Positions 14,781 through 22,614 of a stretch of 64,000 bases of DNA are shown here, piece after piece (position 1 is the stretch's first letter; every line of letters starts with the position of its first letter). The stretch spans positions 87,142 to 151,141 of IMG/VR virus record IMGVR_UViG_3300033153_009458. One strand, 5' to 3'. Origin of the DNA: a virus. Under the pieces are notes generated by a model. That model worked only from the letters and a program-made list of their open reading frames with translations, made no database searches and was not told where the DNA came from. A program made the translations under genes and the position numbers.

Positions 14781-14809
14781 TTGACATAGTTGTTTTGAAG
14801 GCGCATATT
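14781..14809 (+). promoter_or_regulatory. Repeated promoter module, copy 7
   Basis: TTGACA (14781-14786), spacer TAGTTGTTTTGAAGGCG and CATATT (14804-14809), then ATAGGTGTATTGAGT and a GAGT/ACTC hairpin before AGGAGACATC. The spacer is identical to copy 3 on the other strand. Confidence 0.75.
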
Positions 14810-14862
14810 ATAGGTGTATTGAGTGAGAAAACTCTTTCAAAAACCCTTGATTAGGAGACATC

Positions 14863-15390
14863 ATGGATGACATGTATAAAAGATACTACGGCGACAAATA
14901 CGACACTTCATTAGGAATCAAAGATATTGCCAAATTGGTTCGTGCTGACATCAAAACCGCTGTTAAAGAAAAGCGGATCGTCGATGGTAAATACTCTGTC
15001 AGGATTGAGCGGTATTCTGGTGGTTGCGCCTTACATGTGTATCTCAAAAATTGTAAAGTCAACATGCTGAATGTTTGGGCTGTAAAATTCAGCGAAGAAA
15101 GTCCTTATGTGAATTCAGGTCGAATGCCGAAAGAACACCCGGCTTACGGACGTTATACCCCTTTTGTTACTAAGACTTTTGAAGAACTGAAAGACATCTG
15201 TGATGCGTACAATCACGATGGTAGTAACTCCATGATTGATTATTTCGACGTTAACTTTTATGCACACATCGGTATCTGGTGGGAAGACGAATCCGCCGAA
15301 AGAGATATGCTGATAGAAAAATCCAAGACTTTAGAATGGCCGAAAGCTTGGAAAAATTACTTCGAAATTGAAGATTTCAGAAACCTGTAA
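14863..15390 (+). CDS. Large polyvalent protein-associated (LPD29-like) protein
   Basis: 175 residues. The segment DIAKLVRADIKTAVKE followed by YSVRIERYSGGCALHVYL resembles the LPD29 domain, a helix-strand unit found in large polyvalent proteins of phages and mobile elements. The C-terminal half is acidic and aromatic. First gene behind promoter copy 7. Related in layout to the gene at 15675. Molecular role unknown. Confidence 0.5.
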   Translation: MDDMYKRYYGDKYDTSLGIKDIAKLVRADIKTAVKEKRIVDGKYSVRIERYSGGCALHVYLKNCKVNMLNVWAVKFSEESPYVNSGRMPKEHPAYGRYTPFVTKTFEELKDICDAYNHDGSNSMIDYFDVNFYAHIGIWWEDESAERDMLIEKSKTLEWPKAWKNYFEIEDFRNL

Positions 15391-15402
15391 TCGGTTAAAA
15401 CT

Positions 15403-15663
15403 ATGTGGGTTGATATTGATAGTCACAAATCTTTGGCTTCGCTAAAAAAAGGTGACAAAATTAGATACGCTATGCACAACGATGACGATTTCAGCAAATT
15501 TATAATTTCTGAAGTTGAGGATTTAGGAAATAATGCGTATCGACTGTACTTGAAAAAAAGCATAATCTCAATAGACGTTGAATATCTCTTGATTAATAAA
15601 CCAACAGGTTACAGTATACCGAAAGATGGTTCGTACAGATTATTTTTGCACAAAAAAATATAA
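15403..15663 (+). CDS. Small hypothetical protein
   Basis: 86 residues, beta-rich, not recognised. A GGTTAAAACTATG leader resembles that before the next gene. It lies between two LPD29-like genes. Confidence 0.55.
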   Translation: MWVDIDSHKSLASLKKGDKIRYAMHNDDDFSKFIISEVEDLGNNAYRLYLKKSIISIDVEYLLINKPTGYSIPKDGSYRLFLHKKI

Positions 15664-15674
15664 CGGTTAAAACC

Positions 15675-16115
15675 ATGACCACTACTTTCATTGGCGAAAA
15701 TTTCAATCACGAATACGATGCGGTTGAAATAGCCGCAAAAATTCGAAAAGAGATCTGGAGAAAGGTTGGTATATCGGAATTGCCGGATTACAAATACACC
15801 GTCCGCACGAAACGAAAAACGGATATGTACGAAAACGGCTTAAGAAAAGGTGATGAATATTTTAACTACGAATGGTCGGATCATATCTTTGTTTATATCC
15901 GTGATTCCGGCGATCTCGATCTGTACAAATACCGTGATGAAGATGTTGACGGTGATTACACCGATCACGCAAAAAATGTTTTAAAAGAAATTATGAAAAT
16001 CATGAAGAGTTACAATTACCGAGCTGTTAAAGGTACAAAAGTGTTCACCCGGTTTGAAATGGTTACAGGTATTTCAGCTGTATGGATCAGAAATTTCGCA
16101 AAGCATACGAGTTAA
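15675..16115 (+). CDS. LPD29-like protein, second copy
   Basis: 146 residues. Like the gene at 14863 it has a helix (VEIAAKIRKEIWRK) followed by YKYTVRTKRK and a hydrophobic strand pair, so it is probably a distant paralogue. No catalytic motif is seen. Preceded by GGTTAAAACCATG with a weak ribosome binding site. Confidence 0.5.
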   Translation: MTTTFIGENFNHEYDAVEIAAKIRKEIWRKVGISELPDYKYTVRTKRKTDMYENGLRKGDEYFNYEWSDHIFVYIRDSGDLDLYKYRDEDVDGDYTDHAKNVLKEIMKIMKSYNYRAVKGTKVFTRFEMVTGISAVWIRNFAKHTS

Positions 16116-16117
16116 AA

Positions 16118-16327
16118 ATGCCACCACCCGGAAAACTTGAAGGTTATGTTAATGTAAATTGTAAACAATACGATAGCCGTGTTGGTTTGTGCAATAAGAA
16201 AGACAAAAAATTTGGTGTTTTTAGAAGAGGATGTGAAGAATTAAAACCTACTAAGACTTGTGATATAGCTGAACGATATCCAAGACCTAAGATTTATTCG
16301 TCAAATCACGTACTGAAGAGTTTTTAA
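16118..16327 (+). CDS. Small Cys-containing hypothetical protein
   Basis: 69 residues from the ATG at 16118 just after the upstream stop. An in-frame ATG at 16082 would overlap that gene by 34 bases. Four Cys (CKQY, LCNK, GCEE, TCDI) may bind metal. Not recognised. Last rightward gene before the terminator; 16328-16432 shows no further gene. Confidence 0.52.
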   Translation: MPPPGKLEGYVNVNCKQYDSRVGLCNKKDKKFGVFRRGCEELKPTKTCDIAERYPRPKIYSSNHVLKSF

Positions 16328-16432
16328 ATCATAATATAAAACCCTGCCAAACCGAAGAGGTACAGAAATGTAAAATTGGAAGCTGAAGAGCTAATAATAC
16401 CTATAAAAAATATAATCTAAGAAAAGAATAAA

Positions 16433-16461
16433 AAAAAGCCGCTAAGTGTTAGCGGCTTTTT
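16433..16461. terminator. Bidirectional rho-independent terminator
   Basis: Perfect stem GCCGCTAA / TTAGCGGC with a GTG loop, flanked by A5 and T5 on either side. It separates the converging early-type rightward genes from the leftward head gene block and can stop transcripts from both. Confidence 0.95.
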
Positions 16462-16481
16462 CTGTTAGGTATTACTTAACC

Positions 16482-18071
16482 TTATGCAAGCTGAGAATTA
16501 CTGAAATCCAGTGTCATAAGTGTATAGTAATTAGAAGTTCCCCACAAGTTATGCATAATTGCACTTCTTGTCATAGCACCGATTACCGGTTGGAAGTTCT
16601 TTTCATGTACTGTTTTTTGCAACATAACAGGTACGTATGGGCAATAAACCAGACCTGTATCGAATGCGCTCGGTCCTTTATACCCGATTAAGGCATAATC
16701 TTTGTTAGGAGCACTAGCCGGTGCAAGTGATTCAAACAGTGTATCAACATAAACTTTAAAACGTCCGTCGAGTGTTCCAACGAAAGTAAAAGTTCCTAAT
16801 TGTCCGATATCATTTCCTACATTACTGTAAGTAAAGTTATTCAGACATTCCAGAGCTGTCAAGGCATTAGTAGTAACAACGATAAAGTTACCAGCACCTT
16901 TTCTAGTTCTACGTGCAATTTGATTAGCTTCTTTTACAAGCCGTGTATACATACTTCTAAATTTCATAATCTCATCACGTCCATCAGCGGCACCAGTAAC
17001 ATTTAATTGTTCTAAAGCAGCACTAGGTTTCAGACCAGCGGCACCTTGATTACCAAATACCCATGCTCCACCATTGTAAGCATTTGCTCGCATAGTATCG
17101 ATCAACTCACGGTCGATTTCAGCTGCAATTTCTGTTTGGATTGTGTTCATAAGTTCCGCTTCAGCGTCTAAATTATGAACGGCTTTTAAATCTTGAGCCA
17201 TTTCGATTGAATATTCTGCTTTCAATTTTCGAGTCCTTGCAGTAACAGTTGCCTGTTCCAAGGTACCTTTGATTGTCGGAATATCGTCATCAGTATAACC
17301 TAATGCTTCACCTTGAGCTGTACTGTAACCATTAGCGTTTCCACCACCAGCAAAGCGTGTCAGAACCATGTTGTACAGTTGCTCGTTGTTTATAATACTG
17401 TCGTATTGAGCGGCTGTAGAAGAACCAGCTGGCCAGAAGTCAGTTGAAGCGGCGAAAGGCCGTACAGGTGTTCCATCAGAATCTTGAATGTACTCAATTA
17501 ATACTTTTGAGAATCCATTTGATTGCTCAATATAACGAACATAACCGTGATCCGCACCAGATACTTGAAGTGAACCAGCACCAGTTACATCATAAATTAC
17601 TGAACCTTTAGTTGAAGCTTCATTTGCTGCTACTTCAGTATGAAAACTCGAATAAGTTGTATCATTTACTAAAATAATAACTGAAGTAAATTCAACAACG
17701 TTTGCACTATCGCCACGATCAAGCGGTTTAGTCAAAGCATTTGTAACTTCGTTATCATTAGCACCAGCGTATCCAACTCTCCAAGCAAAAGCTTGTCCAG
17801 TAGGTCCAAGCAAAGGCTGAACACCTACTAATTGGTTAGCTAGTAAATTTGGTGCAATCCGTCTGGATACAGGCATGATGATTGGTCGGAAAATCCCCAA
17901 ATCAGCTGTTCCAGTTCCATTATCCTCAGTCAACCAATTTTTAGTATTTTCGAGAATCATGGCCATATTTTTTCTTGAACTTTTGTCAACAATCGGCTTA
18001 ACAAATGGCCCTTCGGCATCTAATGTTTTTCCCCAATTTTCAACTAAAAGTTTTTCTTCTTGTTTATCCAT
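16482..18071 (-). CDS. 23: Major capsid protein, T4 gp23-like
   Basis: 529 residues (T4 gp23 is 521). A gp21-type maturation site WLTE-D lies after Glu49, followed by GTGTADLGIFRP and PNLLANQLVGVQPLLGPTG, the conserved start of mature T4-type capsid proteins. The rest follows the HK97-like pattern with a conserved C-terminal region. It assembles the prohead shell around the gp22 core. It is the last gene of the leftward head block and ends at the terminator. Confidence 0.97.
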   Translation of the reverse strand: MDKQEEKLLVENWGKTLDAEGPFVKPIVDKSSRKNMAMILENTKNWLTEDNGTGTADLGIFRPIIMPVSRRIAPNLLANQLVGVQPLLGPTGQAFAWRVGYAGANDNEVTNALTKPLDRGDSANVVEFTSVIILVNDTTYSSFHTEVAANEASTKGSVIYDVTGAGSLQVSGADHGYVRYIEQSNGFSKVLIEYIQDSDGTPVRPFAASTDFWPAGSSTAAQYDSIINNEQLYNMVLTRFAGGGNANGYSTAQGEALGYTDDDIPTIKGTLEQATVTARTRKLKAEYSIEMAQDLKAVHNLDAEAELMNTIQTEIAAEIDRELIDTMRANAYNGGAWVFGNQGAAGLKPSAALEQLNVTGAADGRDEIMKFRSMYTRLVKEANQIARRTRKGAGNFIVVTTNALTALECLNNFTYSNVGNDIGQLGTFTFVGTLDGRFKVYVDTLFESLAPASAPNKDYALIGYKGPSAFDTGLVYCPYVPVMLQKTVHEKNFQPVIGAMTRSAIMHNLWGTSNYYTLMTLDFSNSQLA

Positions 18072-18085
18072 AATCTATAACTCCT

Positions 18086-18808
18086 TTAGTTTTGTAGATA
18101 ACTTAAAATTTCGTCTTGGTCATCTTTAGATGCACTTGCAGACTCTTCTAAATTTTTGTCTTGTTGTTCTTCAAGCTCTTTATCTTTTAGATCGTCGGCA
18201 TTATCGTCATCGTCACCAGAACTATTAATAGTTTCTTTAAGTGTTTGTAATTTTGCTTCGAAAGTCTCTTCACCTTCGAATGACAATCCCTCTGCTAAAT
18301 CTTCAAACTTTTTACGTTGAGAATCAATTTGAATCGACTCACCTTTTTTCTCAATCAGTTTTGTGATTTGCATTTCCTTAAGTTTTTCTTCCAATTCAAT
18401 TTTTGCATTAACAGCATCGTTTAATTGTTCTTTTAAAGTATCAGATTGTAGTTCATCACCTACGGCATCCTCAGAAAGGACCATATTGAACTCTGAAACC
18501 AAAGATTTAAAATGTTCTAAAACTTTTTCAGCTGTTTTAACTTTCACAGATTCGTTGATCTGTTCAGTATTTTTTTCAACAAATTCGGAAGTAAACTCAT
18601 TCAGGTAATTGTCTAATTGTGTTTCTAAGAATTGTTTGTATTCTTTCAATTCTTGTGCGTTCTCATCGGCTAATTCCTCTTTGAGTTTGTCTCTTTCATC
18701 AGAAAGTTTAGTCTCCATAATAACTGCCATTTTTTCGACTACTTCTTCTGTGAAAACCTTCTCATCGAGTTTTAAGCTTTTAATGAGATCTTTAAACTCT
18801 TTATCCAT
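18086..18808 (-). CDS. 22: Prohead core scaffold, T4 gp22-like
   Basis: 240 residues (T4 gp22 is 269), almost entirely charged coiled-coil helix with an acidic tail, as in gp22. Many L-x-E sites allow its destruction by gp21 on maturation. Located between gp21 and gp23 as in T4. AGGAGTT ribosome binding site. Confidence 0.92.
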   Translation of the reverse strand: MDKEFKDLIKSLKLDEKVFTEEVVEKMAVIMETKLSDERDKLKEELADENAQELKEYKQFLETQLDNYLNEFTSEFVEKNTEQINESVKVKTAEKVLEHFKSLVSEFNMVLSEDAVGDELQSDTLKEQLNDAVNAKIELEEKLKEMQITKLIEKKGESIQIDSQRKKFEDLAEGLSFEGEETFEAKLQTLKETINSSGDDDDNADDLKDKELEEQQDKNLEESASASKDDQDEILSYLQN

Positions 18809-18854
18809 ATCTTAACTCCTAAAATGAATTTAGTATCTTTAATTTAATTTTTGT

Positions 18855-19529
18855 TTACTCATTATCACGTCGATTTTTCCACGTAGTATTCAAAATCTTT
18901 TCGAATACATCCAGTAAAACCTCGTCTTTTGTCCGGCCTTTAAAATTGGCCAAATCGTCTTGTAGTTCTTCTAGTTGTTTTTCAACTAGTAATCCGTTTT
19001 CTAGAACCCATTCTGTTTTTGTTTCCATGATGTTATCAACCATACATCCTGTGGCTGAAGGTTCCCAAACAACATCATTGCATACGTATCGGTAATCGTT
19101 TTGTACAACACCTTCTTTGAGTGTACCAGTACCCCTTGTGGATACTCCAAAAGTGAAACCGTCATCGATCAATCCTCTTAAAACTAGTCCTTTTCCCATT
19201 GATGTTATATTTGCTTCACCTATCACTGTGTGTTTATCCTTCCAGAAAAGTTTTTCAATTTTTATGGCTATATTTTCCATATTAATTTCCATACTTTGTG
19301 GATGATTTAATTCACCAGCGGCTCGATTAGCTTTAATTAAAGCTTGATATTTTTCTACCTGTGGTTCAACCACTTGCCTAGGGTAAACTCTGTTATTTCT
19401 GTTTTTGATATCACACTCGATAAATGGACCTTTAATTTTATACTGTTTGTCTTTACCTTCACCAATAACGGGATTCTCGACAAGTCCGAAATCTATCTCT
19501 TCAATCAACAATTGAGGATCTGATTGCAT
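18855..19529 (-). CDS. 21: Prohead protease, T4 gp21-like
   Basis: 224 residues (T4 gp21 is 212). The catalytic His is in GELNHPQS (His76) and the nucleophile Ser in FTFGVSTRG (Ser130), the signature of this herpes/T4-type serine protease. After head assembly it would cut after L/I-x-E motifs in gp23, gp22 and the many CTS-tagged proteins of this genome. The acidic C-terminal helix is probably its own propeptide. Confidence 0.95.
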   Translation of the reverse strand: MQSDPQLLIEEIDFGLVENPVIGEGKDKQYKIKGPFIECDIKNRNNRVYPRQVVEPQVEKYQALIKANRAAGELNHPQSMEINMENIAIKIEKLFWKDKHTVIGEANITSMGKGLVLRGLIDDGFTFGVSTRGTGTLKEGVVQNDYRYVCNDVVWEPSATGCMVDNIMETKTEWVLENGLLVEKQLEELQDDLANFKGRTKDEVLLDVFEKILNTTWKNRRDNE

Positions 19530-19562
19530 TTTTTACCTATTTAAATTACTTTAAGATTTTCG

Positions 19563-19889
19563 TTATTCTTTATCTTTCTTATCTTTACCGAACAAAGGCT
19601 TTTTATTGTCTTTACCTTTATCTTCATCGTCTTTATCATCACCCGAATCATCACCATCGGCGTCTTTTTCTTCTGGTTTAGCATCACCATCGGCGTCTTT
19701 TTTGTCATCGTCGCCTTCATCGTCTTCTTCCTTGACTTTCTTTTCGGCAAAAAGTTCATCTTCGTAATGCTTAATTTTATCGCCTATTGCATCTTCAAAC
19801 TTTTCTTCCATAGCATTTGCAATAAATTCTTTAAATGATACGTAGTCTTTTTTTGATGCACCTAAAATCATTTGTTTGATCTCATCCAT
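19563..19889 (-). CDS. 67: Prohead core protein, T4 gp67-like
   Basis: 108 residues. A short helical N-terminal part with the helix FKEFIANAMEEK is followed by a very acidic Asp/Glu/Lys tail of about 60 residues, the same design as T4 gp67 (80 residues), and at the same place between portal and protease. A minor core component cleaved to acidic internal peptides is expected. Confidence 0.8.
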   Translation of the reverse strand: MDEIKQMILGASKKDYVSFKEFIANAMEEKFEDAIGDKIKHYEDELFAEKKVKEEDDEGDDDKKDADGDAKPEEKDADGDDSGDDKDDEDKGKDNKKPLFGKDKKDKE

Positions 19890-19901
19890 AACACACTCTT
19901 A

Positions 19902-20084
19902 TTAAGGTTGTTTACTTTTCTCTGTTTTATTTATGTCTAAACGCTTTTTTATGTCTTTTTCAATTTCCAAATAGTGATTCCAAGCTATTTTTTCAATTAA
20001 TTTCGACTTAGCTGATTCTTCAAAAGCCAAATAATCATTCTCTGACAGGATATCTATCAAAGATTTCTTTGATTTTTCATTCAT
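19902..20084 (-). CDS. Small prohead core protein, gp67/gp68-like
   Basis: 60 residues, helical and charged, located between gp20 and the gp67-like gene. The segment DYLAFEESAKSKLIEKI resembles the helix of the adjacent core protein, so it may be a paralogue or take the place of gp68 (141 residues in T4). Follows a late promoter box at 20110. Confidence 0.6.
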   Translation of the reverse strand: MNEKSKKSLIDILSENDYLAFEESAKSKLIEKIAWNHYLEIEKDIKKRLDINKTEKSKQP

Positions 20085-20109
20085 AAAAGCGTTTGAATAG
20101 TATTAGTAT

Positions 20110-20117
20110 TATTTATA
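20110..20117 (-). promoter_or_regulatory. T4-like late promoter box TATAAATA
   Basis: Exact minus-strand TATAAATA 26 bases upstream of the core protein gene at 20084. It would supply extra late transcription of 68-67-21-22-23 inside the head operon. Confidence 0.6.
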
Positions 20118-20142
20118 AAGGTAGTTCATTTTTTGGTTTTTA

Positions 20143-21687
20143 TTAAAATCCACCTTCTTCTTTCGGTTCAGCGTCTTTTTCTGCTTGAATCTGTACAGAC
20201 ATTTTATTCATTTCTTCTTCGGTGAATCCTAAAATTTCAGATGCAATATATTGTTTACTGATCAGTCCACCCTCTTGATACAGTCGGAATGCAGAATCAG
20301 CAATATTAAATATCCCTTCTAAATTTTGAAGTTTCTTTAATCGTGCATAATCGTTATTATTTTTGAATTTGTATTTGATTAAATCTTCAATATCATTCCA
20401 ATCATTTAGAGCAAATACTTTAGTAATAATCAGTTCTTTTTTAAGTAAATCAGTAAAAAGAACCATGAATCTTTTTCTTAAATTCAAAATAAATTTAAAA
20501 AATTTAATTTCTTCGTTTTCAATTTCTATATTCTGAATATTAAGTGAATTTCCACGAGATTCAGGATCACGTCTTGATACCGGAACGTTTAATGCTCGCC
20601 AAAGTTTTCGCCACATATAATCTAAATCAGCAATTTCTCCAACATCCATACCAGATCCTTCTAATCGTTCAACTTTAGTACCCCGGCCTTCAGAGTTTAC
20701 AGCAAACCACATATCCTCTTGCATAGGAATTGATTTTTTACGATTTTCAACTTCACCGGTTGCTGTATTGTACGTTATCTTATTTCTAAAACGAGTCATT
20801 AGTTGTTTAATGTACTGTTCCGCTTTAGTTTTAGTCATCCGACCAGTGTCAACGTATATTGCGTTTCTTGATGGTGAACGGGTCCACCTATAAATGATTA
20901 AAGATTCTTCAATCATATTTAAATCATTGACAACTTTAGCCGCTTTCTGTAAATTACTAATAGAGAATAATCTGTCTTTTGAATAGATACCTGAATCAAT
21001 ATAAGCGATTTGTTCTGGTATATATTTGACTTTTGCCTTTTGGTAAAGACTAGTGAACGTACTTTGTGTAAAAGCCTGTCCATCCTGTTGGACTAATTGA
21101 GTATCCAGAAAATATCTTTTTTGCTTTGTTTCTGGATCAATTACACCGTAAAATCCTTTTGGTGGTAAGACTTCTAGATTTCTGATTCCTAATTTTGGTT
21201 GTGCGTTGTTGTATATAACTTCGAATGCTAGTGAACCGTCCACATACCAACGTTTGAAAAGATCTTCACCTTTAATTTTGAACTTCATCAGATTGTAAAC
21301 TTTTTCAAAAGCTTCTTCTAATGATTTTTTCAATGTTTCGTTCATTTCGATATCTTCAATATCTAATTCGAACGGTCTATCACCTGTTTCATCAAAAACA
21401 AATACTTCGTTGATAATTTCACCTAATGCATCGTCAACTTCGGGTGAGTACGTTAAATGCCGCCACTGATCAATCAATCGACTTTTTTCGGATACAATAA
21501 GAGCTATATCGAATCCGTACGAAAAGCTTTGATTGAGATTGGATGTTACAATTCCATCTTCGGTTGTAATTTCAGCCGGTGTGCTCGTTGAAAGCTTTTT
21601 ATCATCGTTTGCAAGAATCTTGGCTTCACGCTCAGAGTAAAAAGATTTTTTTAACTCTTCTTTGAGTACATCTACTAATTTAGTCAT
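20143..21687 (-). CDS. 20: Portal protein, T4 gp20-like
   Basis: 514 residues (T4 gp20 is 524). Conserved portal segments include SRLIDQWRHLTYSPEVDDAL, then EDLFKRWYVDGSLAFEVIY, then EVLPPKGFYGVIDP and the region MDVGEIADLDYMWRKLWRALNVP. It forms the dodecameric vertex through which DNA is packaged by gp17 and starts prohead assembly. Confidence 0.97.
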   Translation of the reverse strand: MTKLVDVLKEELKKSFYSEREAKILANDDKKLSTSTPAEITTEDGIVTSNLNQSFSYGFDIALIVSEKSRLIDQWRHLTYSPEVDDALGEIINEVFVFDETGDRPFELDIEDIEMNETLKKSLEEAFEKVYNLMKFKIKGEDLFKRWYVDGSLAFEVIYNNAQPKLGIRNLEVLPPKGFYGVIDPETKQKRYFLDTQLVQQDGQAFTQSTFTSLYQKAKVKYIPEQIAYIDSGIYSKDRLFSISNLQKAAKVVNDLNMIEESLIIYRWTRSPSRNAIYVDTGRMTKTKAEQYIKQLMTRFRNKITYNTATGEVENRKKSIPMQEDMWFAVNSEGRGTKVERLEGSGMDVGEIADLDYMWRKLWRALNVPVSRRDPESRGNSLNIQNIEIENEEIKFFKFILNLRKRFMVLFTDLLKKELIITKVFALNDWNDIEDLIKYKFKNNNDYARLKKLQNLEGIFNIADSAFRLYQEGGLISKQYIASEILGFTEEEMNKMSVQIQAEKDAEPKEEGGF

Positions 21688-21704
21688 AAGTTGCCATTTT
21701 TAAT

Positions 21705-21712
21705 TATTTATA
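21705..21712 (-). promoter_or_regulatory. T4-like late promoter box TATAAATA
   Basis: Exact minus-strand TATAAATA 18 bases upstream of the portal gene start, in the 36-base gap after the preceding gene. Confidence 0.65.
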
Positions 21713-21723
21713 CTTTCGTTTAA

Positions 21724-22134
21724 TTACGTACCCGGTCCACCCTTAACTTTCGCAGCTCGCCACTTGATTGCAAGTGTGTATGAACTTATATCTTGTCTTG
21801 ATATTAGTTTGGCTGATGAAAATCTTTTCTTGATATATTGTCGAATCATGCGGTCAGCCAATTTTTTCGCATGTCCCATTTGTTGAATGAGTTTCCAAGT
21901 CCACCGAACAAAGATTCTTGGATTTTTTATTCGTTTTGATGCTCGGTCTAGATACCCAACAAATCGAACTCTATCTTTTAGTGGTATCCAGTGTAAATTT
22001 AGAGCGAAAAGATGGCGGTTAGTCACACTTAAAACATATATTAAAGGTTTTTTATCCCAAATTGGAAGAATTTCTTTATATTTAGCTGAATATCGTCCAT
22101 AATATACATAACCTCTTTCAAAATTAATTGTCAT
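21724..22134 (-). CDS. Conserved protein upstream of portal gene
   Basis: 136 residues. The N-terminal half (FERGYVYYGRYSAKY...ILPIWDKKPLIYVL...FALNLHWIPLKDR) reminds me of a protein found beside structural genes in marine T4-like phages, but I cannot name its function with certainty. A basic C-terminal half suggests nucleic-acid contact. It overlaps the HNH gene by 11 bases. Confidence 0.65.
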   Translation of the reverse strand: MTINFERGYVYYGRYSAKYKEILPIWDKKPLIYVLSVTNRHLFALNLHWIPLKDRVRFVGYLDRASKRIKNPRIFVRWTWKLIQQMGHAKKLADRMIRQYIKKRFSSAKLISRQDISSYTLAIKWRAAKVKGGPGT

Positions 22135-22606
22135 TTAGTCTCTTAAATTTATATTTTTTTCTAACATAGTAATTTCGTTGTATCGATTCTGGTATTGTTG
22201 AATACCTTACTCCAATATATTTAGAAGCATCAAACATTGTATCAAATTTCATTAAAAGAATTCCTTTTCGATCATACATAGCAACTGGTGTACATAAATT
22301 TCTTTTTTTTCTTGTTTCTTTAATTTTTTGTTTTGATTCTATTGTATGATTCTTATTATACATTGGATGATTTTCTTTATTTCTAAATCTTTTTTTAGCT
22401 GATAATTGGGCATTAAGCCTTACAATTTCTTCTTTACCTATTAATCCAGTTAATCCTTGCCAAGCAAATTTATCTTGATATCTTCCATATTCTTCGTACA
22501 TAAATTTATGAACAGCTGCATGGCCGGGTATTGTAAGTTTAACTAAATTAGATTCATCATCAGACCCGCCTAATGATTTTGGAATAATGTGATGTTTGTG
22601 TTTCAT
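22124..22606 (-). CDS. HNH homing endonuclease with NUMOD DNA-binding repeats
   Basis: 160 residues. The HNH domain is HKHHIIPKSLGGSDDESNL (residues 3-21) with GHAAVHKFMYEEYGR. It is followed by a NUMOD3-like unit (NHPMYNKNHTIESKQKIKE) and a NUMOD1-like C-terminal domain (PVAMYDRKGILLMKF...ASKYIG). It is a freestanding mobile endonuclease between the PARP-like gene and the portal region. Its first 50 residues are very similar to the HNH gene at 48993. Confidence 0.92.
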   Translation of the reverse strand: MKHKHHIIPKSLGGSDDESNLVKLTIPGHAAVHKFMYEEYGRYQDKFAWQGLTGLIGKEEIVRLNAQLSAKKRFRNKENHPMYNKNHTIESKQKIKETRKKRNLCTPVAMYDRKGILLMKFDTMFDASKYIGVRYSTIPESIQRNYYVRKKYKFKRLNDN

Positions 22607-22614
22607 AATTTATA

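Noticed and set aside
16328-16432. A further small gene before the terminator
   Set aside because: No frame longer than about 20 codons with a ribosome binding site exists there.
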